From: Actinomycetes bacterium
GTDB taxonomy: Bacteria; Actinomycetota; Actinomycetes; Mycobacteriales; Mycobacteriaceae
Length of the DNA: 38,454 nucleotides
Reading direction: 5' to 3'
Assembly: GCA_023432405.1 (NCBI GenBank)
Contig: JAEYUQ010000028.1
Coordinates: 1-38,454 of the forward strand
The notes beneath the pieces were generated by a model. The model was not told the DNA's origin, searched no databases, and worked only from the letters and a program-made list of their open reading frames with translations. This document shows, piece after piece, positions 1 through 8,065 of this stretch. The position numbers were made by a program, and so were the translations under genes. Positions within the stretch are counted from its first letter, which is position 1. Each line of letters starts with the position of its first letter.

Positions 1-2
1 AT

Positions 3-878
3 GCAAGACTGTACGGGATGCTTGAAAAAATAAGCATATCAGGCAAATCGTTTATGAAAAATTCTGTGGGAAGCATATTGATAAATTCAAATAATGAGCT
101 GCATACAAGGGATGTGGCTCGAAAGATTATACTTTATTGCAACATGGCAGGCTGTACATTTCCCGGGAGACCACTGTGTGAAGCTGCAGGACAGCTTAAA
201 AATTTCAGTACCCAGCAAAAGCTGTCACCGGATTTAAGCCTCGATGAAATTTGTCTCAAAGACAGCGAAAATGTTGTTAAAAAATTAACTGATTTTAAGG
301 ATGAAAAATTCACTAAACCTAAAATACTCGTCCTTCATGCAAGTAATTATAAGACATCAAATACATTTTCTCTTTGGCAAATGGTGAAAAGCAGTCTGGA
401 TGGCTGCAGCATAAACGAAATACATATAGAGAACGGCTCCGTAAAGGATTGTAAGGCGTGCTCATACAAGGCATGCAAGCACTATTCACAAAATCATAAC
501 TGCTTTTACGGCGGTATAATGGTGGAGGAGGTTTATCCTGCAATTATAGACTGTGACATAGTAATAATGCTTTGCCCTAATTACAATGATTCAATAAGTG
601 CTAATCTTACTGCCACGATTAACCGGCTTACAGCATTGTTCAGAAAGGTTAAATTTTACGATAAATACATATACACCATCATAGTATCAGGCTTCAGCGG
701 AAGCGATATATTGGCTCAACAGCTCATAAGCGCGTTAAACATAAACAAAACCTTTATATTACCACCGTATTTTGCTCTCATGGAAACGGCAAATGACATA
801 GGAGATATAGAAAAAACAGAAAATATAAAAGAAAAGGCAAGGGAATTTGCCGAAAATATAAAGAGGCATCAGATATAG
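3..878 (+). CDS. flavodoxin-fold NAD(P)H-dependent oxidoreductase, 5'-truncated
   Basis: The reading frame is open to the window edge, so the N-terminus is missing; an internal ATG at 18 is probably not the true start. The C-terminal half begins a Rossmann/flavodoxin-like segment (KILVLHASNYKTSNTFSLW), as in NADPH-dependent FMN reductase and iron-sulfur flavoprotein families. It is followed by a Cys-rich stretch (CKACSYKACKHY) and a beta-strand ending in MLCPNYNDS, which is where such proteins hold FMN. The likely role is FMN-dependent reduction of a small molecule in the cytoplasm; the substrate is unknown. Codon use is AT-rich (ATA, AAA, TTA, AGA) and unlike everything after position 1748, pointing to a clostridial source. 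Confidence 0.6.
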   Translation, partial: ARLYGMLEKISISGKSFMKNSVGSILINSNNELHTRDVARKIILYCNMAGCTFPGRPLCEAAGQLKNFSTQQKLSPDLSLDEICLKDSENVVKKLTDFKDEKFTKPKILVLHASNYKTSNTFSLWQMVKSSLDGCSINEIHIENGSVKDCKACSYKACKHYSQNHNCFYGGIMVEEVYPAIIDCDIVIMLCPNYNDSISANLTATINRLTALFRKVKFYDKYIYTIIVSGFSGSDILAQQLISALNINKTFILPPYFALMETANDIGDIEKTENIKEKAREFAENIKRHQI

Positions 879-887
879 TCTGATGCC
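865..887 (+). terminator. perfect 9-bp hairpin overlapping the stop codon
   Basis: GGCATCAGA (865-873) pairs exactly with TCTGATGCC (879-887). The 5-nt loop TATAG contains the TAG stop of the upstream gene (876-878). No T-run follows, so it may be a weak terminator or an mRNA 3'-end stabiliser rather than a canonical rho-independent terminator. Confidence 0.5.
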
Positions 888-890
888 CCA

Positions 891-1008
891 GACTGCTGAA
901 AAATCTCCCCTGCGTCGTTGCCGCTGCGCCGGTCAATCCTCACGTATGTCTAATACGCTGCGGTTGCCCGGCTTCCGGCGCCTTGCAGGATGAACTTTTT
1001 CAACAGTC
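891..1008. repeat. MITE/REP-like palindromic repeat with terminal inverted repeats
   Basis: The ends GACTGCTGAAAAA (891-903) and TTTTTCAACAGTC (996-1008) are inverted repeats with one mismatch in 13. The interior is conspicuously GC-rich inside an AT-rich neighbourhood. It has a second, imperfect inverted pair near its edges (CCTGC near 909 and GCAGG near 985), so the whole 118 bp could fold into one branched hairpin. There is no coding capacity. It resembles non-autonomous palindromic repeats dispersed in clostridial genomes; copy number cannot be judged from one window. Confidence 0.55.
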
Positions 1009-1025
1009 TTTATTAAATGTAAACT

Positions 1026-1412
1026 CTATTCCTCGTCTTCTTCGTCTAACAATTCGTCCATTTCAGCTTCGTCCAATATTTCATCAAATGCCTTTGTAAC
1101 CTCTTCGTATTCAGCATCAGATTCGATGGATAAAAGCTCAAAGCTTCCGTCCTCATATTCTTCAAAACCGTAAAGATATACTTCGCCTTCTTCGTCTTCA
1201 TTTTGTAAAGGCAGCAATGCTATGTAATCTTTTTCTCCAACGGGGAATATTGCTATTATAGCACACTCAACTTCAGTTCCATCCTCGAGAGTAATAGTCA
1301 TTATATCTTCTTCATGTCCGCAACCGCAGCCACATTCATCATGGTCGTGATCGTGTTCATTATCATGGTCGCAACCGCATCCGCAGCCGCATAAATCTTT
1401 ATCTTCACTCAT
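1026..1412 (-). CDS. DUF1292 family protein with Cys/His-rich N-terminus
   Basis: This is a 128-aa acidic protein. Residues 8-32 are an unusual head of alternating CGCGCGC and HDHDHD motifs that looks suited to binding metal ions. Residues from about 37 (ITLEDGTEVECAIIAIFPV) through the YIALLPL and VYLYGFEEY strands match the DUF1292 core, a small beta-rich family of unknown function found in Firmicutes. The C-terminus is a run of Glu/Asp. A ribosome site AAGGAAG precedes the ATG. It stands alone here, so context does not reveal a role. Family assignment is firm; metal binding by the head is inference. Confidence 0.8.
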   Translation of the reverse strand: MSEDKDLCGCGCGCDHDNEHDHDHDECGCGCGHEEDIMTITLEDGTEVECAIIAIFPVGEKDYIALLPLQNEDEEGEVYLYGFEEYEDGSFELLSIESDAEYEEVTKAFDEILDEAEMDELLDEEDEE

Positions 1413-1514
1413 TTGATATACTTCCTTATAAATTTATTTATCTGTCACAGATAGTTATTTAAACTGTAACAGAATAAATTACAAAATGCAAGACGAAATT
1501 TGCAAATTATATAC

Positions 1515-1543
1515 TTTACAAGTTTTTATTTTTGAGCTATAAT
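1515..1543 (+). promoter_or_regulatory. sigma-70/sigma-A type promoter of tRNA-Pro
   Basis: TTTACA at 1515-1520 and TATAAT at 1538-1543 are separated by exactly 17 nt in very AT-rich DNA, ending 12 nt before the tRNA. This is a near-perfect Firmicute vegetative promoter and contrasts with the weaker promoters of the actinobacterial part. Confidence 0.75.
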
Positions 1544-1555
1544 AATCAAAGGCGT

Positions 1556-1629
<74 letters not shown>

Positions 1630-1747
1630 CTCTAGCCCAGTTTTCCTTTGCAGCAATGGGGCTCTATCGGCGGGTTATACCTTCTTTTCCGTGACATCAC
1701 GGTACTTTGGAAAATGTCTTCTGTAATCTCGAGAAAAGTGTAGGAAC

Positions 1748-2470
1748 GTGACCGGACCGTACTACTCCAACCCTTCTGGATCTCAACAACAGTTCCCCAA
1801 TATGTTAACTCCTGTTGAGGATCCTGACGTTGAAGAGCATCGCCGCAAGGTCAAGCGATGGGGCATCATCATTCTTATCTTGCTTATCATCCTCGGCCTC
1901 GTATTCATTTCCTGGCTGTACGGGACTGTGCAGAACAACAAGGACAACGCAGTCTCCTCCTCGGAGACCTCCAGTACAGCCACCACGCATCGCAGTTCCT
2001 CAGGTGGCACTGCTGTTGCTGGAACAGCTTCTCGGAGTTCTACTACTTCTTCTCGTACTACTACCTCAGCAACGAGTACTAGCACTTCCAGCTCTACAAA
2101 GGTGACGGCCACCCCGGTATCCACTCTGGCTGGGGCTCCGCTTGCAGAGATCATTGATGATCCCAATGCAACACCCTCCCAAAAGGAGGCCACACAACGC
2201 GCACAGGTGTACGTCAACCAGCAGCTCACCTCCAAAAAGGAACTGTTCTATCAGCTCACCAGCATTAACGGAATTTCACCTACGGACGCCCAGTATGCAC
2301 TTGAGCACCTCAAGGTGGATTACCGAAAAGTAGCCGAACAAGAAGCTCTTGTCTTGGAAGCTTCCGGTTACACCAAGGAAGAAATTGAAGAGATGCTCAA
2401 ATCCACTGAGCCTCTGGGCAAGAAGTTCACCGCTGAAGAAGCAAAGTACGCTGTCCAGCGCCTAAAGTAG
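1748..2470 (+). CDS. membrane-anchored Ltp-domain (host cell surface-exposed lipoprotein-like) protein
   Basis: A 240-aa protein starting at GTG. Residues 1-37 are hydrophilic and cytoplasmic. Residues 38-58 (GIIILILLIILGLVFISWLY) are one transmembrane helix, followed by a Ser/Thr-rich linker (about 65-125) that should span the cell wall. The C-terminus (about 145-240) holds two related helical repeats ending in TDAQYALEHL and AEEAKYAVQRL, the signature of the Ltp family (Pfam 'Host cell surface-exposed lipoprotein'). That family includes the superinfection-exclusion protein of Streptococcus phage TP-J34 and is common in corynebacteria. There is no lipobox; a TM anchor replaces it. Cellular role unknown. 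A stop-proximal hairpin follows. Confidence 0.75.
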   Translation: MTGPYYSNPSGSQQQFPNMLTPVEDPDVEEHRRKVKRWGIIILILLIILGLVFISWLYGTVQNNKDNAVSSSETSSTATTHRSSSGGTAVAGTASRSSTTSSRTTTSATSTSTSSSTKVTATPVSTLAGAPLAEIIDDPNATPSQKEATQRAQVYVNQQLTSKKELFYQLTSINGISPTDAQYALEHLKVDYRKVAEQEALVLEASGYTKEEIEEMLKSTEPLGKKFTAEEAKYAVQRLK

Positions 2471-2483
2471 CGCGGACTCTGGT

Positions 2484-2511
2484 GAGGCAGTACTTCTTGG
2501 GGGACTGCCTC
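2484..2511. terminator. bidirectional hairpin between convergent genes
   Basis: GAGGCAGT (2484-2491) pairs exactly with ACTGCCTC (2504-2511) around a 12-nt loop. It lies between the end of the Ltp-domain gene and the end of the convergent esterase gene. No T-run is present on either strand. Confidence 0.55.
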
Positions 2512-2529
2512 TTCCGGTAGTTGTGGCCG

Positions 2530-3489
2530 TTACATCAGCCCAAAGAACCGAAGCACCTCTGTGGATGCAAAGTCTGGGTATTCCTGGCCAGGTACACCAA
2601 TTGTGCCAAACCACTGGTGTACTCCACCCTTTACTGTGATATTGGTGACTGGCTGTACGCACCCTTGCCATTGGGTTCGCACGATACTGTCATCCTCTTG
2701 CACCGTAGGTTCACCCACGCACTGATTTCGGCGCACAAAAAAGTCGGTGTACTCGGCGTTTGACCAGTATCGCATACCGTGACGCTCTCCCCCGTTGTAG
2801 TTGATGACATCGTCATTGGTGCCGTGAATCATCAACATAGGGATTGGCTGATCGATACAGGCGGATATGTTGTTGTCATAGTTGGCCGCAGCCACTGTAG
2901 CCACGGCAGCAAACGTATCAGGCATGGTGCAAGCCAACCGTGCTGCAAAGCCTCCACCGTTGGACAGGCCAGTGGCGTAGATACGCGCATCATCCACACT
3001 GTAATTTTGGTGAAGATCACTAAGTATTGCTCGTATAAATTCGCGATCTTCTGTTGGCCCAACAGCTGAGTACGGTGCTCCCTCCCAGGATTTATTGACG
3101 CCATTGGGATATACCACGATGGCCGCTGAGCGCTCCAAACGGGAGAGACCTTGTAGCTGTGGAGCATCCTCACCATAAGCGTGGAATCCCATAATCACGG
3201 GCCATTTGGTTGAGGGAGTGTACGTAGGGGGTAGATGAACCAAGAAATTTCGAGTTTTACCAGCAATATCAATGGACTTGTCCACCACAGATCCAGGGAT
3301 AGCGTGGAGAGCTTCATAGGCAAGTTCAGCAGCACTTGCAGTGGATTCGGGGGAAGAAGTCTCCTCCTCCATGAATACACCTGATTCCTCAGTGACTAGG
3401 ACAGCTACAGATCCCGCCAAGATGGCTGTCACCACCCCGAGGGTGATCCTTAGACCTATTTCCGTCTTGCTCAGATTAGACGATTTCAC
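2530..3489 (-). CDS. LpqC-like secreted esterase (PHB depolymerase/feruloyl esterase fold)
   Basis: A 319-aa alpha/beta hydrolase with an N-terminal hydrophobic helix (about 11-32) acting as signal anchor. The chain then follows the poly(3-hydroxybutyrate) depolymerase/LpqC plan: GFHAYG oxyanion region near 101, nucleophile elbow GLSNGG (Ser176), acid in HGTNDD (Asp226) and histidine in KGGVHQW (about 293). The full catalytic triad is present, so it should hydrolyse ester bonds outside the membrane; the natural substrate is unknown. It starts with GTG, is divergent from the methyltransferase and converges on the Ltp-domain gene. In Mycobacteriales such proteins are often lipoproteins, but no lipobox is visible here. 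Confidence 0.8.
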   Translation of the reverse strand: MKSSNLSKTEIGLRITLGVVTAILAGSVAVLVTEESGVFMEEETSSPESTASAAELAYEALHAIPGSVVDKSIDIAGKTRNFLVHLPPTYTPSTKWPVIMGFHAYGEDAPQLQGLSRLERSAAIVVYPNGVNKSWEGAPYSAVGPTEDREFIRAILSDLHQNYSVDDARIYATGLSNGGGFAARLACTMPDTFAAVATVAAANYDNNISACIDQPIPMLMIHGTNDDVINYNGGERHGMRYWSNAEYTDFFVRRNQCVGEPTVQEDDSIVRTQWQGCVQPVTNITVKGGVHQWFGTIGVPGQEYPDFASTEVLRFFGLM

Positions 3490-3557
3490 TGCCTACCGTT
3501 AGTCCCTTTCCACTGACAAACCCGAGCGTTAGTGTACAGTTCCAGACGTTGAGAACC

Positions 3558-4337
3558 ATGAAGCCGTCTACGAAAAACTCGCCAAAATTTTCTTCCGCTG
3601 AGGCACGCATACAGCGCGCCCAAGCCTATGAGAAGGAATCCAGCTACGATGACATTCGGCCCGAATACCCCGAGGCTGTTGTCTCGCTTCTCCATAACGC
3701 AACTCGTATTCTCGATGTTGGTTGTGGTACGGGAAAGCTTACCGACCAGCTGGCGCGTGCTGGCCACTCCATGTTTGCGCTTGACCCGAGCACATTCATG
3801 GTTCAGTCTTTTTCTCGGCTACACCCACATATTCCTGTCTGGCGAGCAACTGCTGAAGCCACTGGTCTTCAGCGTTCCTCCGTGGACGCCATCAGTTGTG
3901 CCCAGACCTGGCATTGGATAGACCCTCAGCAGGCTTCACGAGAGTGGGACAGAGTCATTGTTCCAGGAGGCTGCGCACTCCTTGTGTGGAACACTATCGA
4001 CGTCACTGCGGTACCGTGGACTCTTCGTCTTACTCGCATCATCCACTCAGGAGATATTCACAAAGCTGGCTTTGTCCCCGAGGTTGCCGCGCCCTGGAGG
4101 CTTGACGAGACCCTGAGAACCACCTTCACTCAGATACTCACACCGCCACAGTTCCACGAGCTGATGCACACCCGCTCGTACTGGCTGCGGGCCTCTCAGA
4201 AAGAACGAGCCAAGATGGCGAGCAACCTTGATTGGTACCTCTACAACCATCTCGGCTTTAACCAAGACACCCAGGTAGAACTGCCCTACCGCACGGATGC
4301 TTTCATTCTGAGACGCCGTACCGAGACTAATCCTTAA
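3558..4337 (+). CDS. class I SAM-dependent methyltransferase
   Basis: A 259-aa protein. Residues 51-61 (ILDVGCGTGKL) are the SAM-binding motif I, residues 76-79 (ALDP) end strand beta-2 and carry the acidic residue for the SAM ribose, and AISCAQTWHWID is motif IV of the Methyltransf_11 type. The WHWID variant is typical of actinobacterial and fungal homologues annotated as putative trans-aconitate-type or unknown methyltransferases. The substrate cannot be inferred. The ATG at 3558 is preferred to an in-frame TTG nine bases upstream. Its TAA interlocks tail-to-tail with the der stop (TTAA, 4334-4337), leaving no intergenic space. Confidence 0.75.
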   Translation: MKPSTKNSPKFSSAEARIQRAQAYEKESSYDDIRPEYPEAVVSLLHNATRILDVGCGTGKLTDQLARAGHSMFALDPSTFMVQSFSRLHPHIPVWRATAEATGLQRSSVDAISCAQTWHWIDPQQASREWDRVIVPGGCALLVWNTIDVTAVPWTLRLTRIIHSGDIHKAGFVPEVAAPWRLDETLRTTFTQILTPPQFHELMHTRSYWLRASQKERAKMASNLDWYLYNHLGFNQDTQVELPYRTDAFILRRRTETNP

Positions 4338-5803
4338 CGACGCCGTTCGCGTCGCTCCCGAATCCGCACAGCAATACGCACCGGAGTGCCCTCGAAACCA
4401 AAGGCATCTCGAAACTGATGCTCCAGGTAACGGCGGTATCCGTCGTCAAGGAAACCCGTTGTGAAGAAAACGATGGTGGGCGGGCGAGTTGATACCTGAG
4501 TGGCAAACAGAATCCGAGGTAGCCGATTGTTTTTCATCGGTGGCGGGTTCTTGGCCACAACATCTCTCAGCCAGTTATTCAAGCGACTTGTTGAAATGCG
4601 TTTATCCCAGTTTTCCAGCGCCTCCATCATCGCAGGCTCTAAGCGCTGAAGGGAGCGACCAGTCTTTGCCGAGATATTGATCCGCTTCACCCAAGGAATA
4701 TGGGCGAGCTGCTGCTCGAACTCTCTCTCTAAGTAATAGCGGCGATTATCATCCATAAGATCCCACTTGTTCAGCGCCAGCACTAGAGCTTTTCCAGATT
4801 CGAGAATCATCCCTAAAACGCGCTGGTCTTGCTCCGAGATTGGTTCAGAGGCGTCGATAAGGAAAATACAAACCTCGGCCGCATCAATAACTCCGCGAGT
4901 ACGCAGTGATGCATAGTACTCATGTCCAGACGCATTCTTGACCTTTTTCCGCAACCCTGCAGTATCAATAAACTTCCAAAGATTCTGATCCAGCTGCACC
5001 AAAGAATCCACAGGGTCAACAGTGGTACCCGCCACGGAGTCCACCACAGCCCGCTCTTCCTGGGCAAACTTATTCAACAGTGAGGACTTTCCCACATTGG
5101 GTTTCCCCACCAAGGCCACATGGCGCGGACCACTGGTGATGGAGGTAGTACGCGGTTTCTCAGGGAAAAGCTCAAGCACACGATCCATCACGTCGGCAGA
5201 ACCTCTGCCATGCAGGGCAGAGACAGGGAAGGGATCTCCCAAACCGAGCCCATAGAAATCAGCCAAATCTCCATACATGGAATCTGAATCAAACTTATTC
5301 GCAACCAGAATGACCGGCGTCTGTGAGCGACGCAGATGGCGAGCCATCACCTCATCGGTCTCCGTGATTCCCACTGAGATATCCGCCACCATAACAATGA
5401 CATCAGCAGAGTCCATCGCAGCCTCAGCTTGTCGAGCGATAGCAGCGTGGATCCCCTTCACATTGGGATCCCAACCGCCGGTGTCCTGAACCCAAAACCT
5501 GCGTCCGTTCCACTCCGCGATATAGGAAATCCGATCCCTGGTCACTCCTGGATGATCCTCCACTACAGCCTCGCGGCGACCCAACATTCGGTTGACGATA
5601 CTGGATTTACCTACGTTCGGGCGTCCCACGATGGCCACGGTGCATAACTCTTCCTCGAAATGATGCTCATGCTCAACACCGTAAGCCTTTTCGACATCCT
5701 CCCACTGGGCGTCAGTCAGATCCTCGTCCAGGAGAGCTAGATCAACCACATCAGGTAGATCCTCCTGAAGATTCGGCTTCTCAGACCCATCAAAATCTTG
5801 CAC
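4334..5803 (-). CDS. der: ribosome biogenesis GTPase Der (EngA)
   Basis: A 489-aa tandem GTPase needed for 50S subunit assembly. GTPase domain 1: G1 GRPNVGKSS (60-68), G3 DTGG (107-110), G4 NKFD (169-172). GTPase domain 2: G1 GKPNVGKSS (233-241), G3 DTAG (280-283), G4 NKWD near 345. A KH-like C-terminal domain follows, ending in the basic tail RERRERRR. The acidic leader of about 50 residues before domain 1 is usual in actinobacterial Der. It is the last gene of the cmk-der unit, one base after cmk. Confidence 0.97.
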   Translation of the reverse strand: MQDFDGSEKPNLQEDLPDVVDLALLDEDLTDAQWEDVEKAYGVEHEHHFEEELCTVAIVGRPNVGKSSIVNRMLGRREAVVEDHPGVTRDRISYIAEWNGRRFWVQDTGGWDPNVKGIHAAIARQAEAAMDSADVIVMVADISVGITETDEVMARHLRRSQTPVILVANKFDSDSMYGDLADFYGLGLGDPFPVSALHGRGSADVMDRVLELFPEKPRTTSITSGPRHVALVGKPNVGKSSLLNKFAQEERAVVDSVAGTTVDPVDSLVQLDQNLWKFIDTAGLRKKVKNASGHEYYASLRTRGVIDAAEVCIFLIDASEPISEQDQRVLGMILESGKALVLALNKWDLMDDNRRYYLEREFEQQLAHIPWVKRINISAKTGRSLQRLEPAMMEALENWDKRISTSRLNNWLRDVVAKNPPPMKNNRLPRILFATQVSTRPPTIVFFTTGFLDDGYRRYLEHQFRDAFGFEGTPVRIAVRIRERRERRR

Positions 5804-5804
5804 C

Positions 5805-6527
5805 TTAGACCTCCTCCGTTCCTGAACGTCGAACTATCTCCAGGAGATGACTGACAACCTGGGATTGCGTCATCTCTGAGGTATCAACGAGGATCGCATC
5901 CTCGGCTGGTTTTAAAGGAGAGGTTGCCCGGGAGGAATCTGCATAATCGCGCCGCAGGACGTCAGCAAGGACATCGTCGAAATGTGAGTCCACACCGGCA
6001 CGGATGTTTTGAGTGTGGCGGCGTTGAGCACGCACCTCAGGGCGAGCAGTCAGATAAATCTTCACAGGCGCATCGGCCAAAACAACAGTTCCGATGTCTC
6101 TGCCCTCCACAATGACACGGTGGGCCTCTGCGCTTACACGACGTTGAAGCTCTACTAGGTTCTTGCGCACCTCAGGAATGGCAGAAACAGCTGACACCGC
6201 AGCAGTCACCTCAGAGCCTCGGATTATTTCCGAAACGTCCTCTCCACCCAGAAGTACAGCCGTAGACTGCGGATCATCGCTGATCTCCAAAGGCAAGTGA
6301 GAGGTCACCGCGATAACTCCAGGAATATCTGCGCTATCCACTCCCGCTTGCAAGGTTGCTAAGGTGGCCACGCGGTACATAGCACCAGTATCGAGGTACT
6401 TGGCATGAAGCTTTCCTGCCAGGGCTCTGCACGTAGAAGATTTCCCTGTCCCCGAAGGTCCGTCAACTGCTACAAGCAGGCCTCCATCAGGCATATTTGA
6501 CAGTTTCTCCAGTGGTGTTTCAGACAT
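5805..6527 (-). CDS. cmk: cytidylate kinase
   Basis: A 240-aa (d)CMP kinase that phosphorylates CMP/dCMP with ATP in the cytoplasm. P-loop GPSGTGKSS is at about 23-31, followed by the family motifs YLDTGAMYR and VEGRDIGTVV and the lid region RPEVRAQRR. The ATG at 6527 is chosen because it forms a TGATG stop/start overlap with rluB; a GTG three bases upstream is possible. The rluB-cmk-der order is conserved in actinobacteria. It supplies the salvage branch that meets pyrG upstream in the same block. Confidence 0.96.
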   Translation of the reverse strand: MSETPLEKLSNMPDGGLLVAVDGPSGTGKSSTCRALAGKLHAKYLDTGAMYRVATLATLQAGVDSADIPGVIAVTSHLPLEISDDPQSTAVLLGGEDVSEIIRGSEVTAAVSAVSAIPEVRKNLVELQRRVSAEAHRVIVEGRDIGTVVLADAPVKIYLTARPEVRAQRRHTQNIRAGVDSHFDDVLADVLRRDYADSSRATSPLKPAEDAILVDTSEMTQSQVVSHLLEIVRRSGTEEV

Positions 6528-7423
6528 CACATCTTCACCGCCTTAAACAGACTACTCAACTCAGAACTATTGAGCGCGCGAATTTTTCCTGGCAGCTGAT
6601 CCCCCAACTGCACATTATGTATCTTTGTTCGCACCAGACGCTGCACAGGGTAGCCCAGGGCTTTGAGCATTCTGCGAACCACGTGCTTGCGGCCTTCATG
6701 GACCTCCACGCGCACAATGGACTGTCCGTTGTAGACATCAACAATTTGCGCATAATCAGCAGCCACAACGCCGTCGTCAAGTTCAACACCGTCTTTGAGG
6801 GCACGTATGACTTTTTTATCCACTTCACCCAACACGGTTGCCATATAAGTCTTTGTGATGTGGTACTTAGGGTGCATGAGGCGATGAGCTAACTCACCAT
6901 CATTGGTCAATAGGAGTAAACCCTCCGTATCAGCATCCAAGCGACCCACATGGAATAGCCTTTGACCAGCCATGATTTTTTCACCGACAATATCTGTGAG
7001 ATCCGCGCGACCAAATTCGTCGTGCATTGTAGATTGCAGACCTCTCGGCTTATTCAAAATGAAATACACCAGTTCATCATTGACATGAATACGGGTGCCG
7101 TCCACACGAATGATGTCAGTATCGGGATGTACGCGCATTCCTTGCCGCGTCACCCTCGCACCATTGACCTCAACACGGCCTTGCGCAATCATAATCTCAG
7201 CGTGCCGTCGAGACGCCACACCTGCCTGTGCAAGTACCTTTTGCAGACGAATACCCTCTGAGGAATCCTCAGAAGACTGTGAATCCCCTTGGTTCTTGCG
7301 AGTAGAAGCTGCAGATTGCTGAGCAGGGGAAACATGTTGACGTTTTGCCGGTTTGGCATGAGAAAGCAAGTAGTCTTCTGCTTTCTTCTCCGGTGTGCCC
7401 TCACGGCGAGCGGTATGAGTCAC
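6527..7423 (-). CDS. rluB: ribosomal large subunit pseudouridine synthase B
   Basis: A 298-aa RsuA/RluB-family enzyme. Residues 1-55 are a low-complexity charged extension. An S4 RNA-binding domain occupies about 56-100 (EGIRLQKVLAQAGVASRR). The catalytic segment GRLDADTEGLL (160-170) contains the nucleophilic Asp163. NKPRGL and the C-terminal EGRKHVVRRML motif are also standard. It isomerises a uridine in helix 80 of 23S rRNA in E. coli; the exact site here is inferred. It starts with GTG behind a good AGAAGGA ribosome site and lies downstream of scpB. Confidence 0.93.
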   Translation of the reverse strand: MTHTARREGTPEKKAEDYLLSHAKPAKRQHVSPAQQSAASTRKNQGDSQSSEDSSEGIRLQKVLAQAGVASRRHAEIMIAQGRVEVNGARVTRQGMRVHPDTDIIRVDGTRIHVNDELVYFILNKPRGLQSTMHDEFGRADLTDIVGEKIMAGQRLFHVGRLDADTEGLLLLTNDGELAHRLMHPKYHITKTYMATVLGEVDKKVIRALKDGVELDDGVVAADYAQIVDVYNGQSIVRVEVHEGRKHVVRRMLKALGYPVQRLVRTKIHNVQLGDQLPGKIRALNSSELSSLFKAVKM

Positions 7424-7480
7424 GTGAAAATCCTTCTCGTGGTTGAAAGTATGAAATTATGCAGACAGCGGGAGTCTACT

Positions 7481-8014
7481 CTAATAATCCACGTCAATCG
7501 AATCTATATCAGGTAAAAGTGGTGCCAGTTCAGGAAGCTCATCAAGGGAATCCATGCCCATGAGCTCTAGAAAAAGCTCAGTAACTTCATAACGGTGCGC
7601 TCCCGTCAGAGGTTCTTGATCCAGCTCTTTGATAAGCCCACGCAACAAAAGTGTTCTCACCACACCGTCCACATTCACCCCACGGATGGCAGCAATCTGG
7701 GCGCGAGTAACCGGCTGGCGGTACGCAACTATCGCCAAGGTCTCCAAGGCTGCCTTAGATAGCTTGCTGTGACTTCCATCGAGAAGGAACTTTTCAACCA
7801 CCTCTGCATTCTCGGGGCGGGTGTAGAAGCGCCAGCCCTCCTCGGTCAGACGCAAATCAATCCCAGAGCCTCGCGCTGTGTAATCTTCTGCCATCTGGGT
7901 TAGTAAAGAATCAATCTCCTCTGGGGGACAGTCAAAAACCCCCGCGAGAGTTTCAGAAGAAACTGGGGAATCCAGCACCAGCAGAATGGACTCCAACGGT
8001 GATCTCATGTCCAT
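7481..8014 (-). CDS. scpB: segregation and condensation protein B
   Basis: A 177-aa winged-helix protein of the ScpB family, a kleisin-associated partner of SMC-ScpA. The opening PLESILLVLDSPVSSETLA, the central TARGSGIDLRLTEEGWRFYT, and ALETLAIVAYRQPVTRAQI with IRGVNVDGVVRTLL are diagnostic. The ATG at 8014 is preferred because AAGAAGG lies about 7 nt upstream and homologues begin close to this point; an in-frame TTG at 8047 is an alternative. It follows scpA by 51 nt. Confidence 0.95.
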   Translation of the reverse strand: MDMRSPLESILLVLDSPVSSETLAGVFDCPPEEIDSLLTQMAEDYTARGSGIDLRLTEEGWRFYTRPENAEVVEKFLLDGSHSKLSKAALETLAIVAYRQPVTRAQIAAIRGVNVDGVVRTLLLRGLIKELDQEPLTGAHRYEVTELFLELMGMDSLDELPELAPLLPDIDSIDVDY

Positions 8015-8065
8015 GATGACACCCTTCTTGAGGTGAATCTGCGCCAACCCAGCAATACCATCACC

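Noticed and set aside
1783..2235. 150-aa minus-strand frame opposite the Ltp-domain gene
   Set aside because: Its composition mirrors the Ser/Thr-rich linker on the other strand; the plus-strand frame has TM and domain support.
6497..6892. 131-aa plus-strand frame within rluB
   Set aside because: Antisense shadow of a well-supported pseudouridine synthase.
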